A DNA stretch of 64,000 bases from Hydrogenophaga sp040372165 (GTDB taxonomy: Bacteria; Pseudomonadota; Gammaproteobacteria; Burkholderiales; Burkholderiaceae_C), in contig NZ_BAABWG010000004.1 in the NCBI RefSeq assembly GCF_040372165.1, forward strand, positions 186,001-250,000, written 5' to 3'. A program made the translations under genes and the position numbers. This document shows, piece by piece, positions 8,989-17,979 of this stretch (within the stretch, counting starts at the first letter, position 1; each line of letters starts with the position of its first letter). The notes beneath the pieces are model-generated. The model was given only the letters and a program-made list of their open reading frames with translations. It made no database searches and was not told the DNA's origin.

Positions 8989-10336
8989 ACGGACGCATAT
9001 GCAGGTAGAGGCAATCCAGTTCTACCGGGACCAGCTTGCCGCGTTTCAACTGGCGTACAGCAAGGCGGGTAGTCTGACCTCCATTGTTCTTGTCCTCGCC
9101 GGGATGGGGCTGGATGTGGCCACCTATCCCGACCAGGCATTGGAGTTTGGAAGTCTCCGGGTGCTGATCGGCGTGGTGACGTTTGCCATTTACGGCGCCT
9201 TGCTCAAGCTCACCGGGCCGGCTTGGGTTCGCGCCCTGACCATGGCCTGGATGCTCCTGCCACAGATCATGATTTCAGCCATGATCTACATGACCGATGG
9301 CGTCAACTCCATCTATTTTGTGGGTCTTCACCTGGCCTTGTATGCTGTGGGCATCATCCTGCCGCTGACCTTCCTGGAGGGCGTCAGCTTCGGCGCTGTG
9401 ACGGTTGCACTGTATGTGGCGGCATGTTCGCTGCACCCGGATGGACTGGGCGACTCGGCCAAGTTTCTGACCAACGTGTTGTTCATCGTCTTCTCTGCTA
9501 TCGCGAGCGCAGTCTGTACCTGGTTCAATGAGCGGTCCAGAAAGCAGCTGGTCAGGCTTCAGTACGAAGTTCTCCAGAAGAACGACACGCTGCAGTCCAC
9601 CAATCAAGCGCTGGCAGAAGTGAAGGGTCAACTGGTTCAGCGCGAGAAAATGGCCGCCATCGGAACCTTGTCGGCGGGTTTGCTGCACGAGTTGAACAAC
9701 CCGGTGAACTACAGCCTGATGGCATTGGACATGGGCTTGCAAAGACCTGCCGCAGCACAGGACGAGATGCTCAAAGAGTGTCTGGACGATGCCCGCGCCG
9801 GCATGAGCCGGGTGCAGAACATTGTCTCCGACCTCAAGACCTTCGCCTACCAGAAACCTGGCGACAACACGAAACGGACGTTTCTGCTCGAGACTGCCGT
9901 GGAATCGGCGATTCGCCTGACGGGACATGAGCTCAAAGGCGTGAACATCCTGTTGGATATGCCAGGGGATACCCATGTGGTGGGCGACGAACCCGCCATC
10001 ATCGGTGTGCTGATCAATCTCTTCAGCAATGCCGTACACGCCATGCAGAAAGCCGGTACTGCCAGACCGGAGATTCAGATCACCGGAAGCTATGTCGACA
10101 ACGATACCCGACTGCTGCTGAAGGTGAAGGACAACGGGACCGGTATCGGAGAGGAGACCATTGACCGTGTCTTTGAACCGTTCTTCACGACCCGCGATGT
10201 GGGCGCCGGGCTTGGTCTGGGTCTGAGTGTGAGTTATGGCATTGTTCAACGCCATGGCGGAACATTGGCCGTCAGGAGCGAACTGGGGAGGTGGACAGAG
10301 TTCAGTCTGGATCTGCCGCGTCCGGACCATGCCTAA
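8981..10336 (+). CDS. phcS: PhcS-like membrane sensor histidine kinase
   Basis: About 451 residues. The N-terminal half has five or six transmembrane helices (roughly residues 30-185) with almost no periplasmic domain, suiting perception of a hydrophobic ligand within the membrane. A coiled segment leads to a kinase core: phospho-acceptor His in LSAGLLHELNNPVN, N box LINLFSNAVHAM, G1 DNGTGIG and G2 GLGLGLSVSYGIV. GTG 8981 is chosen because AGGTG lies six bases upstream; it overlaps phcB by 8 bases. ATG 8999 is a plausible alternative. In Ralstonia, PhcS senses the methyl ester made by PhcB. Confidence 0.82.
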   Translation: MSERTHMQVEAIQFYRDQLAAFQLAYSKAGSLTSIVLVLAGMGLDVATYPDQALEFGSLRVLIGVVTFAIYGALLKLTGPAWVRALTMAWMLLPQIMISAMIYMTDGVNSIYFVGLHLALYAVGIILPLTFLEGVSFGAVTVALYVAACSLHPDGLGDSAKFLTNVLFIVFSAIASAVCTWFNERSRKQLVRLQYEVLQKNDTLQSTNQALAEVKGQLVQREKMAAIGTLSAGLLHELNNPVNYSLMALDMGLQRPAAAQDEMLKECLDDARAGMSRVQNIVSDLKTFAYQKPGDNTKRTFLLETAVESAIRLTGHELKGVNILLDMPGDTHVVGDEPAIIGVLINLFSNAVHAMQKAGTARPEIQITGSYVDNDTRLLLKVKDNGTGIGEETIDRVFEPFFTTRDVGAGLGLGLSVSYGIVQRHGGTLAVRSELGRWTEFSLDLPRPDHA

Positions 10337-10354
10337 GCCAAGGACAGGATTCTC

Positions 10355-11569
10355 ATGACCCACGCGCCCAAGCCTGCCAATCTGTCACCGGGGACACGTC
10401 CGCCGCACACCATATTGCTTGTGGACGACGAGGCACAGGCCTGCAAGTGGTTTTCGAGGCTCTATGGTGATGAGTTTGCGATTGCCACGGCGGGCAGCGG
10501 AGAGGAGGCGCTCGATTTCATGTCGGCGCAGGGCCGTCAGGTCGCTGTGCTGGTGAGCGACTATCGCATGCCAGGGATGACGGGTGTGCAGTTGTTGCGC
10601 AGGGTCAGTGATGCACACCCACATGTGGTGGGCTTGCTGGCTTCCGCCTATGCGGACAAGGATGTCGCGTTGCAGGCGGTCAACGAAGGCAAGGTGCACG
10701 CGATTCTTGAAAAGCCGCTGAGCGAAGCGGGAACCCGTGCTGCCTTGCGCGAAGCACTTGCCTTGAGTGTTCGCAAGGCCAGCGACAAAGTGCTGCTCGA
10801 GCAGCGCGCGACTTCGCAGCGAGAAATTCTGGGATTTCTTGCCCATGAGGTGACAACGCCACTGGTCACTGTGCGCGCCTACCTTCAGGCTTTGCGAGAC
10901 CGGGTGGAGACTGCTGGCGAAGAGGAGGCTGAGGGTGGCGCTGTGGCAGTCTTGTCGCAGAATCGCCCGGGCGAGGTCATCCAGATGCTGGAGGCAGCTC
11001 AGCGTCGCGCAGGGTATGCGCAGTCGCTGGTGTCGACGTTTGTGCAGACCGCCAGAGACTCCGCTGCCAAGCTCGGACCGGTGACCTTGCAGGCCAGTGA
11101 CTTGCTGCAAGCCGTGTCCGAAGAGTACCCGTTCGAAGAAGGGCAGGCTCATTGCTTGCAGTGCGAAGTGGAGCAGGACTTCTCCTTGCCCGGGCGTCGG
11201 GATTTGCTCTACCTCGTCGTCTGCACCCTGATCAAGAATGCGCTGCTGGCCATGGACGCCGCGGGTACGGAAGACCCGGCCATCGTCATGCGGCTGGACC
11301 GTTCCAGCCCGGCGCCAGGCCTGGCCAGGCTCCCTGTGCTGCAAGTGATCGACAACGGCCCGGGAATCGAACCCGACATCCTGGCCAGACTGACACGCGA
11401 GCCTGTGACCACTCGGCAGCGCACGGGTGGTACCGGTATGGGTGTGCTGTTTTGTCAGCGGGTGATGAGTTCTCTGGGTGGCAGCGTTGATGTGCGTTCC
11501 ACCCTTGGCCAAGGGACAGCCGTTACCCTGTACTTCCCCCAGGCAGATGCCGGTCCGCCAGATACCTGA
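10355..11569 (+). CDS. phcR: PhcR-like hybrid response regulator with C-terminal histidine kinase domain
   Basis: 404 residues. The N-terminal receiver has acidic pocket VDDE (23-26), phospho-acceptor Asp69 in VSDYRMPG and Lys120 in EKPL. The C-terminal half is a soluble kinase with His164 in FLAHEVTTPL, N box LIKNALLAM and G boxes DNGPGIE and GGTGMGVLF. Receiver-then-kinase order is unusual and matches Ralstonia PhcR. The kinase half resembles CqsS-type kinases, including a YPF motif and the spacing to the N box. It lies 18 bases after phcS. It probably relays phosphate between PhcS and PhcQ. Confidence 0.82.
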   Translation: MTHAPKPANLSPGTRPPHTILLVDDEAQACKWFSRLYGDEFAIATAGSGEEALDFMSAQGRQVAVLVSDYRMPGMTGVQLLRRVSDAHPHVVGLLASAYADKDVALQAVNEGKVHAILEKPLSEAGTRAALREALALSVRKASDKVLLEQRATSQREILGFLAHEVTTPLVTVRAYLQALRDRVETAGEEEAEGGAVAVLSQNRPGEVIQMLEAAQRRAGYAQSLVSTFVQTARDSAAKLGPVTLQASDLLQAVSEEYPFEEGQAHCLQCEVEQDFSLPGRRDLLYLVVCTLIKNALLAMDAAGTEDPAIVMRLDRSSPAPGLARLPVLQVIDNGPGIEPDILARLTREPVTTRQRTGGTGMGVLFCQRVMSSLGGSVDVRSTLGQGTAVTLYFPQADAGPPDT

Positions 11570-11597
11570 CCCCCATCCAACCCTCTGACAAAGAACA

Positions 11598-12530
11598 ATG
11601 TCCGCAAACAAGATTCTCTATGTCGACGACGAGGCCATGGCACTCAAGTACTTCCAGCGCCTTGTCGAGCCTGTGGCACCGGTGATCACGGCTGGCTCGG
11701 TGGAAGAAGGTCGGCGCATCCTTGAGGAGCAGGGGATGGATATTGCGGTGCTGGTGACCGATCAACGCATGCCGGGTGAGCAGGGCAATGCACTGCTCAA
11801 ATATGCCAAACAACATCATCCGGCCGTGGTGAGGATGTTGACGACAGCCTATTCCGATCTGGGCGATGCGGTGGAAGCCATCAACAGGGGTGAGATCTTC
11901 CGCTACATCACCAAGCCCTGGGAGCTTGAAGCGCTCAAGGCAGACTTGCGAAATGCGCTGGAAATGGCTGGACTGAGGCGCGAGCGGGATGCGTTGCTGA
12001 GAGACAAGCTGATGGTGCAGCAAAACCACCTGATGGCCCAGCGCCTGGCGGGACTGGCCACCATGGGGACCGTGCTGCTGGGTGATGAGGCGCGATCGCG
12101 CTCAGCGGTACTTGGCCTGGCACGATGTGGGGCAGCATTTGGCGTGGCAGAACCCAGTGTGGACTGGGCGCGCTGGGACCAAAGCGATGTTCAATCTGCC
12201 GAAGCCAGTCGCATGTCGGCGCTTGGCCTGAAGGTACAGACTCATCTGGCCACCCTGGAGCCTGACGTGGACGTCGCGCAATGGGTGGGGCACCGGCTGG
12301 GGGCACAAGGCACGAAGTCCGCCGTTGACCTGTTGGGTGCCCCGGTGGGCAATGCCCCGACCGACGCGGAAGCCGTGTTGTGGGCCGGCCTTTTGCACAG
12401 TGGTGGGGCGCTCGGCCTGGAGGGGGGAAACATGCCGGCAGAGCAAACGCTGGTCGTGGCCTCTGCGCCTGAGGCGGCTGACGCATGGTTGCACCAGGCG
12501 CTGGAGTGGCTCGCCGGTCACCCTCATTGA
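11598..12530 (+). CDS. phcQ: PhcQ-like response regulator
   Basis: 310 residues. The receiver is complete: VDDE at 9-12, Asp55 in VTDQRMPG and Lys106 in ITKPWE. A coiled stretch (about 110-150) and a C-terminal region of about 150 residues follow, with no recognisable DNA-binding or enzymatic domain, so output is probably by protein contact. In Ralstonia, PhcQ acts downstream of PhcS/PhcR in control of the LysR-type regulator PhcA; no phcA-like gene is in this window. The last gene of the operon, it starts 28 bases after phcR and converges on an orphan histidine kinase with a 21-base gap. Confidence 0.8.
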   Translation: MSANKILYVDDEAMALKYFQRLVEPVAPVITAGSVEEGRRILEEQGMDIAVLVTDQRMPGEQGNALLKYAKQHHPAVVRMLTTAYSDLGDAVEAINRGEIFRYITKPWELEALKADLRNALEMAGLRRERDALLRDKLMVQQNHLMAQRLAGLATMGTVLLGDEARSRSAVLGLARCGAAFGVAEPSVDWARWDQSDVQSAEASRMSALGLKVQTHLATLEPDVDVAQWVGHRLGAQGTKSAVDLLGAPVGNAPTDAEAVLWAGLLHSGGALGLEGGNMPAEQTLVVASAPEAADAWLHQALEWLAGHPH

Positions 12531-12551
12531 AGGCAAGTCTGGCCGTGCCGG

Positions 12552-14498
12552 TCAGATGTCAATGCCCATGTAGTCCGACGGTTCTGTCTGGGGCGGTTGC
12601 GGCTCGACGACCTTGTGAACTTTCTGCCCGGAATGCTCCCGGTTGTCCGGCGCAGTCTCGCCGGAGGAACTGACGGGCAGCAGGATCGTGAAGGTACTGC
12701 CTTCGCCGAGCGTGCTCTCAACGTTGATGGTGCCGCCGTGCGATTGCACCATGCCGATAACGGCGGCGAGACCGAGACCTGTGCCCTGGTCGACTGGCTT
12801 GGTGGTGAAAAATGGCTCAAAGATGCGGGCCTTGGTGGCCTCATCCATGCCGCAGCCGTCGTCCGTGACACGGATGCGGATGAAATCCTGATCGGACCAC
12901 CAGTGCGCACCGGTATCGACCGCCGAGGGGACAGTGTTTCCATGACTGACCACATCAGCCTCCAGCGTCACTGTGCCGCTGCTTTGTCCCACTGCATGGA
13001 CAGCGTTGGTTCCCAGATTGAGTAGCACCTGGGTGAGTTGCGTCAAGTCACCCAGTACCGGCGGCAGAGCAGGTGGTGTGTGGCACTCGATGCGGATGGA
13101 CGGCGCTCTGAGCGCCATGAGAAGGCTGTGGGTGTCGTGCAGCAGATCGACGATATCCACGGGCGCGCGGCTCACGCCCTGGCGCCGTCCAAACGCCAGA
13201 ATGCGCCTGACCAGGTCGCGGCCCTTGCCAGCGGCCTTGGTTACCTGATTGAGCGTCTCTTGTGCCTGATGATCATGGGCCAGATCTTCCTTGAGCAAGC
13301 GAGTGTTGCCCTGAATGGCCGCGAGGATGTTGTTGAAGTCGTGGGCCACACCGCTGGCCAGCGTGCCCAGTGCCTCCATTTTTTGCGAACCGAGGTGCCG
13401 GGCCTGCAATTCCAGTTCGCGTGCCTTGGCTTGCCGAAGGCCTGAATAGTCGAACAGAAGCAGTACGGCCAGCGGCGGACGGTCTTCAGTGGCGTAGGCG
13501 TTGCACAGCAGCCATTTCGTGTCGTCGCGCTGATGGCATCGAATGCCGAAGACCAGGTCGCGAATAGGCGCAGTCTGGCGAAGCACCTTGAAGTGCGGCG
13601 TGTCATGGAAGGGCAGCGGGTCACCGTTTTCATCCACCCAGCACTTGAGCAGGTCGTGGCTCAATACTTCGCCTTCAGCAGGCTCCCAGCCGCCGGTTCT
13701 GAGCAATCGGTGGCCCAGTGAGTTGCAACGCCGGATTCGGCCCGCGCTGTCCACCATCACCACACCAGCTTGAAGGTGCTCGAGCAGCTCCCGGGATTGA
13801 TGCTCTCGCTCGCGAAGCGTGGACTGCGCTTCGTCGTTCTGTGACTGAAGAGAATAGGAAATGAGGGTGAGGTAGACCACGAGCCGGAAAAGGGTGGCGG
13901 CAAAAAGGCTGATGAAAATGACTGGAGCGCGGGCACTGTCGAATGACAGTGGTGCAAATTGCCCGTGATGGATGAGGCCGCCCGAGATCAACAGGACCGA
14001 CGTCAGCTCAAGTGAGGTCAGTACCAGCAAAGCCTGCTCGCCGTGGTTGAAACCGCTGCGGCGCAGGCGCATGACATCGGCCAGGGTCAGACCGCTGATG
14101 ACTGCGGCCGACACCAGAAAGCCGACCGGACGCCAGGCGACCAGTGCGTCAAAGCTGAAGACAACGGTATTCAGTGCGGTGACCAGCACAAGCGGAGGGA
14201 TCACCCAGGCCAGCTTTGCCGGGTGCCCCAGGTAGGCGCGCACACCCAGCCAGCACAACACGGCGGTGGCCGAGAGAGCGGAGTTCGACAGGCCCCAGAG
14301 TGAGGCGCCGACGCTGGAAAGGCGATAGCCCAGGCCCGCATAGGCGAGGGAGGCCAGCAAGCTGGCGAGCGACCAGTAGCCGATGCCTGGTACGGAGGCG
14401 TGTCGGCGGTGGGCAATGAAGAATGTGAACGCACAGGTGGCCGACAGAAACACCAGCGCAAACGCCAGGGTTTGGGACGAAAAGTCTTCGGTCGGCAT
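12552..14498 (-). CDS. Membrane PAS sensor histidine kinase
   Basis: 648 residues. The N-terminal 235 residues form about seven transmembrane helices. A coiled coil, a PAS domain (from about 240, EHLQAGVVMVDSAGRIRRC) and a kinase core follow, with His in ASGVAHDFNNILAA, G1 DDGCGMDEAT and G2 GTGLGLAAVIGMV. The HDFNN motif is typical of kinases related to NtrB. There is no receiver and no adjacent regulator on its strand. It faces phcQ tail to tail, so a functional link to the Phc system is possible but not shown. A perfect 9-bp dyad lies just upstream of its start and no Shine-Dalgarno is evident. Confidence 0.88.
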   Translation of the reverse strand: MPTEDFSSQTLAFALVFLSATCAFTFFIAHRRHASVPGIGYWSLASLLASLAYAGLGYRLSSVGASLWGLSNSALSATAVLCWLGVRAYLGHPAKLAWVIPPLVLVTALNTVVFSFDALVAWRPVGFLVSAAVISGLTLADVMRLRRSGFNHGEQALLVLTSLELTSVLLISGGLIHHGQFAPLSFDSARAPVIFISLFAATLFRLVVYLTLISYSLQSQNDEAQSTLREREHQSRELLEHLQAGVVMVDSAGRIRRCNSLGHRLLRTGGWEPAEGEVLSHDLLKCWVDENGDPLPFHDTPHFKVLRQTAPIRDLVFGIRCHQRDDTKWLLCNAYATEDRPPLAVLLLFDYSGLRQAKARELELQARHLGSQKMEALGTLASGVAHDFNNILAAIQGNTRLLKEDLAHDHQAQETLNQVTKAAGKGRDLVRRILAFGRRQGVSRAPVDIVDLLHDTHSLLMALRAPSIRIECHTPPALPPVLGDLTQLTQVLLNLGTNAVHAVGQSSGTVTLEADVVSHGNTVPSAVDTGAHWWSDQDFIRIRVTDDGCGMDEATKARIFEPFFTTKPVDQGTGLGLAAVIGMVQSHGGTINVESTLGEGSTFTILLPVSSSGETAPDNREHSGQKVHKVVEPQPPQTEPSDYMGIDI

Positions 14499-14508
14499 GG
14501 GCGACGGA

Positions 14509-14528
14509 GCCTGGCACGTGTGCCAGGC
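14509..14528. repeat. Perfect 9-bp dyad directly before the orphan kinase gene
   Basis: GCCTGGCAC and GTGCCAGGC flank a 2-base centre. It ends 10 bases before the start codon of the minus-strand kinase gene, where a Shine-Dalgarno would normally sit. It could be an operator or a translation-blocking hairpin. Confidence 0.6.
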
Positions 14529-14797
14529 ATATGTGATGGTTGTGTGCCTCGTCGGCTGTTGGGGTGAAAGAAGTCAGTTTAGGTTTGAATCGGAGGCTTG
14601 GCGCGAAGGCTTTAGGGGCTGACATCGATTTCGTCACGAACCCCGCGCCATGCTTGATGCTCACGCTTGGTGATGGTGCGTACCTTTGGCTCAATGTCCG
14701 CTGCCGGCCGCAACCCTTTGGCTGAATCACGGGCAAGCTTGCAGAGGTACTTTCACTGGGGCAGAGGCAAGCGGGCGATGCATTGGCCCACTCATGC
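14529..14797. other. Intergenic stretch between the orphan kinase and srkA
   Basis: About 270 bases with no supported gene, terminator or RNA. It should contain the promoter of the minus-strand kinase and the 3' end of the srkA transcript. Beyond the dyad at 14509-14528, I see no strong structure. Confidence 0.5.
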
Positions 14798-15853
14798 TCA
14801 TGCGTACAGGGCGGGCGCCTGCATGGCTTCGATCTGTTCGTGGAGCATGTCCACCTGGCCTTGCCAGTAGTCCCTGGTGCCAAACCAGGGGAAGTTGATC
14901 GGAAAGGCGGGATCATCCCATCGGCGTGCCAGCCACGCGCTGTAGTGCACCAGTCGCAAGGTGCGCAGAGGCTCGATGAGGGCCAGTTGCTGGCGGTTGA
15001 ATGGGCGCACCTGCTCATAGCCATCGAGCAGCGCGCCGAGTTGCTGCGTTTGCTGAAGACGGTCACCGCTGAGGAGCATCCAAAGGTCTTGCACTGCGGG
15101 GCCGGTGTGTGCGTCGTCCAGGTCCACGAAGTGCGGACCCCCGCCAGGAAGCTCGGCCGGTGTCCAGAGCACATTGCCCGGATGGCAGTCGCCGTGCAAC
15201 CGCAGGTCCTCTGATGTGTCTGGCAGGGGTGCGCGCAAGACGGGGTGGCTTTCAATGATGGCCAGAGCCTCATCCAGGGCTGCACTCCAGGCGCGTTGTA
15301 CTTCGGGCGCAATGGCCTGGTGACTGAGCAACCACGTCTTGGGGCCAGTGGCATAGGTGCAGGCATCCAGACGCGGGCGATGCACAAACGGGCGCTGGCT
15401 GCCGACCTGGTGAATGCGGGCCAGAAAGCGGCCCATCCATTCCAGTGTGTCGAAATCATCCAGTTCGGGGCGGCGTCCGCCACGGCGCGGGCATACTGAA
15501 AACCAGAACCCGTCGTGATGGTGCAGCGTTTGCCCTTGCAGCACGAGTGGTGCGACCACAGGGATTTCATCTGCCAGGAGATCCAGAGAGAATGCGTGCT
15601 CCTCCTCGATCTGCTCCCTGGTCCAGCGCCCCGGACGGTAGAACTTGAGTACGACTTGTTCATTGCCGTCGACGGGAGATTCGAGGGCAGCCTGATAGAC
15701 GCGGTTCTCAAAGCTGTTGAGGCTGAGGATTCGGCCGTCTCCCCACAAGCCGGTGCTGGCCAGCGCATCCAGGACAAGGTCCGGGGTCAGGCGGGCAAAC
15801 GGGTGTTCGGCGTCGGGGGAAGCCGCAGAGGCATGGTCATCAATTCGGTTCAT
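14798..15853 (-). CDS. srkA: SrkA/YihE-family stress-response serine/threonine kinase
   Basis: 351 residues, close to the E. coli SrkA length of 328. An APH-like kinase fold shows the ATP-lobe Lys in VVLKFYRPGRW, catalytic loop LRLHGDCHPGNVLWT and metal-binding FVDLDDAHTGPAVQD. The family protects cells from stress-induced death, partly by countering toxin action. The start is ATG 15853 (MNRIDDHAS); a longer reading frame extends upstream but lies antisense to the divergent channel gene and is unconserved. Only 39 bases separate it from that gene, so the promoters must overlap. Confidence 0.9.
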   Translation of the reverse strand: MNRIDDHASAASPDAEHPFARLTPDLVLDALASTGLWGDGRILSLNSFENRVYQAALESPVDGNEQVVLKFYRPGRWTREQIEEEHAFSLDLLADEIPVVAPLVLQGQTLHHHDGFWFSVCPRRGGRRPELDDFDTLEWMGRFLARIHQVGSQRPFVHRPRLDACTYATGPKTWLLSHQAIAPEVQRAWSAALDEALAIIESHPVLRAPLPDTSEDLRLHGDCHPGNVLWTPAELPGGGPHFVDLDDAHTGPAVQDLWMLLSGDRLQQTQQLGALLDGYEQVRPFNRQQLALIEPLRTLRLVHYSAWLARRWDDPAFPINFPWFGTRDYWQGQVDMLHEQIEAMQAPALYA

Positions 15854-15892
15854 GTCTGGATTGTCGCTGCTGCGGCGTGCCAGAATGCAGGG

Positions 15893-16369
15893 ATGAGTCG
15901 AGGCAATTTTCCCCGCTGGCACCTGGTTCGCCGTGGCCTCTGGTATTCGCTGGCGCTGGCGTTGGTCATTCTCCTGGCCGGTGGTGTGGGATTCCTGTGG
16001 CTGGAGCCGGGCATCACCACCATTGAAGACGGCCTGTGGCTGGCCTTCACGACAGCCGCGACGGTGGGCTATGGCGATCTGGTGCCACACACGCCAATGG
16101 GACGAGCGTTTTCAGTGGTGGTGGTCCTCCTGGGGCTGACGGTGTTGTCGCTGGTGACGGCATCACTGGCTGCGGTCTTCGTTGAACGCGAGGTGCAGCA
16201 GGACGAGCGCCTGGTCGAATTCGATTTGCTGGTGGAGATTCGTGCGTTGCGCAAGGAGGTCAAGGCCTTGCGGGAAGAGGTCGGTCAGGTCACTGGCCAG
16301 AACCAGGGCATCCGCGAAGACAATTACGATGCGCCACCTGAGCGTGGTCCACATTCCGAGCACCCATGA
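15893..16369 (+). CDS. Two-TM potassium-type ion channel
   Basis: 158 residues. TM1 (about 18-38) is followed by a pore loop with the selectivity filter TVGYGD (residues about 57-62), TM2 (about 73-97) and a charged coiled C-terminal tail. The layout is that of a KcsA-like Ion_trans_2 subunit, which would work as a tetramer. GYG implies K+ selectivity. It overlaps the next gene by four bases (ATGA), so the two are coupled, though their functional relation is unclear. Confidence 0.87.
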   Translation: MSRGNFPRWHLVRRGLWYSLALALVILLAGGVGFLWLEPGITTIEDGLWLAFTTAATVGYGDLVPHTPMGRAFSVVVVLLGLTVLSLVTASLAAVFVEREVQQDERLVEFDLLVEIRALRKEVKALREEVGQVTGQNQGIREDNYDAPPERGPHSEHP

Positions 16370-17283
16370 ACCCCCAAAACAACAAGAGCCAGAAGAGCCA
16401 AAAGAGCCGCTCTGGCGGCCATGCCACCAAGAAGCCGCAGCCCTCGCTGCAGGATCAGTTGCCCGAACTGCGCGAGGGGCAGTCTATCGAGCTGCTCAAG
16501 GAACTGCACATCCTCACGCGTGATGGCCGGCTGAACCAGGACACGCGGCGCAAGCTCAAACAGGTCTACCACCTGGTGCAGTTCATCGAACCGTTGCTGC
16601 AGACGGTGCTGGACGACAAGGGTGACGTCAGCCTGGCCGACCATGGCGCTGGCAAGTCCTACCTTGGCTTCGTCCTCTATGACCTGTTCGTCCGGCCTCA
16701 GGGCAAGGGCTGGGTCTACGGCGTCGAGACGCGGCAGGAGCTGGTGGACAAGTCACGCGAGCTGGCACAGCGTCTGGGGTTTGATCGCATGCGGTTTCTG
16801 GCGACCACGGTGCAGGCGTCACTCACGCATGCTGATCTTCCCGAAACTTTCGATGTGGTCACGGCCTTGCACGCATGTGATACGGCCACCGATGATGCGA
16901 TCGCATTTGGCCTGGCCAAGCAAGCGCGTTTCATGGTGCTGGTCCCTTGCTGCCAGGCCGAAGTGGCATCAGTGATGCGTCAGCACAAGGCGTTTCACCT
17001 CAAACGCACACCCTTGGCAGAGCTGTGGCGACACCCGCTGCATACCCGAGAGTTCGGCAGCCAGATCACCAACGTGATGCGGTGCCTGCAACTGGAGGCG
17101 CATGGTTACGAGGTAACAGTCACCGAGCTGGTGGGTTGGGAGCACTCGATGAAGAACGAGCTCATTCTGGCGCGCCACCAACCAGGCGCCCCTGAGGAAA
17201 AGCGTCGCCGGGCCAGAGAGCGGTTGGGTGAAATCATCGAAGAGGTCGGTCTGAGACCCCTGGCGGACAAGTTTCTGGCGTGA
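16366..17283 (+). CDS. Class I SAM-dependent methyltransferase (Methyltransf_32-like)
   Basis: 305 residues. A basic, disordered N-terminus (about 1-30) precedes a helical section and a Rossmann methyltransferase domain. Motif I is degenerate, VSLADHGAGKSYLGFVLYD, and is followed by GVETRQELVDKS, TALHACDTATDDAI and LVPCCQ. The HACD and PCC motifs are characteristic of Methyltransf_32 proteins, some of which act on RNA. The substrate is unknown. Co-translated with the ion channel. Confidence 0.8.
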   Translation: MNPQNNKSQKSQKSRSGGHATKKPQPSLQDQLPELREGQSIELLKELHILTRDGRLNQDTRRKLKQVYHLVQFIEPLLQTVLDDKGDVSLADHGAGKSYLGFVLYDLFVRPQGKGWVYGVETRQELVDKSRELAQRLGFDRMRFLATTVQASLTHADLPETFDVVTALHACDTATDDAIAFGLAKQARFMVLVPCCQAEVASVMRQHKAFHLKRTPLAELWRHPLHTREFGSQITNVMRCLQLEAHGYEVTVTELVGWEHSMKNELILARHQPGAPEEKRRRARERLGEIIEEVGLRPLADKFLA

Positions 17284-17336
17284 GCGCAACAAGGGTTTTT
17301 CTGTAACAAGGCCGAATCCCGGGGTTTGCGGCTTCA

Positions 17337-17356
17337 GGTGTGAACTGCATCACACC
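17337..17356. promoter_or_regulatory. CRP-consensus dyad
   Basis: The core TGTGA-N6-TCACA at 17339-17354 is an exact match to the E. coli CRP consensus and extends to a perfect 7-bp dyad (GGTGTGA / TCACACC). It lies about 170 bases before the small gene at 17524 and 55 bases after the methyltransferase stop. It could be a CRP-family operator for the small gene, or chance. Confidence 0.5.
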
Positions 17357-17523
17357 CGATAGCAGATATGGCGCGGAAATCCTGGGTTTCTCTCGCCTTG
17401 TCGGAAAACTTCCTACACGCAGCATGGCGCGACGCTGACTTAACGAAATGTGTCGAGAGGAATACAGTTTGTTTCATCGACAAACGCAATGTAGTCACCC
17501 ACACAAACCGTCAGGACACCGCC

Positions 17524-17778
17524 ATGAAAACCTTTCAATCCCGCCTGAATCCCTTCGTCCTCATGCTCGACCCAGAGGCTGTGATCAACGCCATGGAAGG
17601 TTCTACACGGTTGCGCCAGTTGCGCCAGCGCATCTGCCGTCCGCTGGACAAGCCCCTGATTCCCAAGCTGTTCGACACCGACCGCGAGTTTGACTCGGTG
17701 ATCGACGAAGAAGAGTTCATGGACTCTGGTATCGACCTCTACGCAGAGGCTCAGCCAGCGATCCACACCCTGCACTGA
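17524..17778 (+). CDS. Small conserved-type protein of unknown function
   Basis: 84 residues, not recognised. The N-terminal half is basic and helical (STRLRQLRQRICRPLDKP); the C-terminal half is strongly acidic (FDTDREFDSVIDEEEFMDSGIDLY). No signal peptide, membrane helix or Cys pair. ATG 17524 follows GGACACCGCC, a modest ribosome site. A separate leader of about 240 bases with a CRP-like dyad, and a strong terminator after it, indicate an independent transcript. Confidence 0.65.
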   Translation: MKTFQSRLNPFVLMLDPEAVINAMEGSTRLRQLRQRICRPLDKPLIPKLFDTDREFDSVIDEEEFMDSGIDLYAEAQPAIHTLH

Positions 17779-17863
17779 CATCACGCCTTCTGGCGTGGTG
17801 CTTGCACCCTGTCTCATGCCTTGTTGTACCCAAGGCTCTGACATCTCTCTCTCCTCTCTCTTT

Positions 17864-17895
17864 CGGCCTGACTGAACCGTCAGGCCGTTTTTTTT
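17864..17895 (+). terminator. Rho-independent terminator
   Basis: CGGCCTGAC pairs with GTCAGGCCG around a 6-base loop, followed by nine T residues. It terminates the small gene ending at 17778 and insulates psd. Confidence 0.92.
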
Positions 17896-17979
17896 GCCGG
17901 CTCGGGTCCGGGACGCGCCCGCCGCCTACAATGTGGGGCAGATCTGTGTCCATGCGCGATTTTTGCGCTTCTCCCAGCC

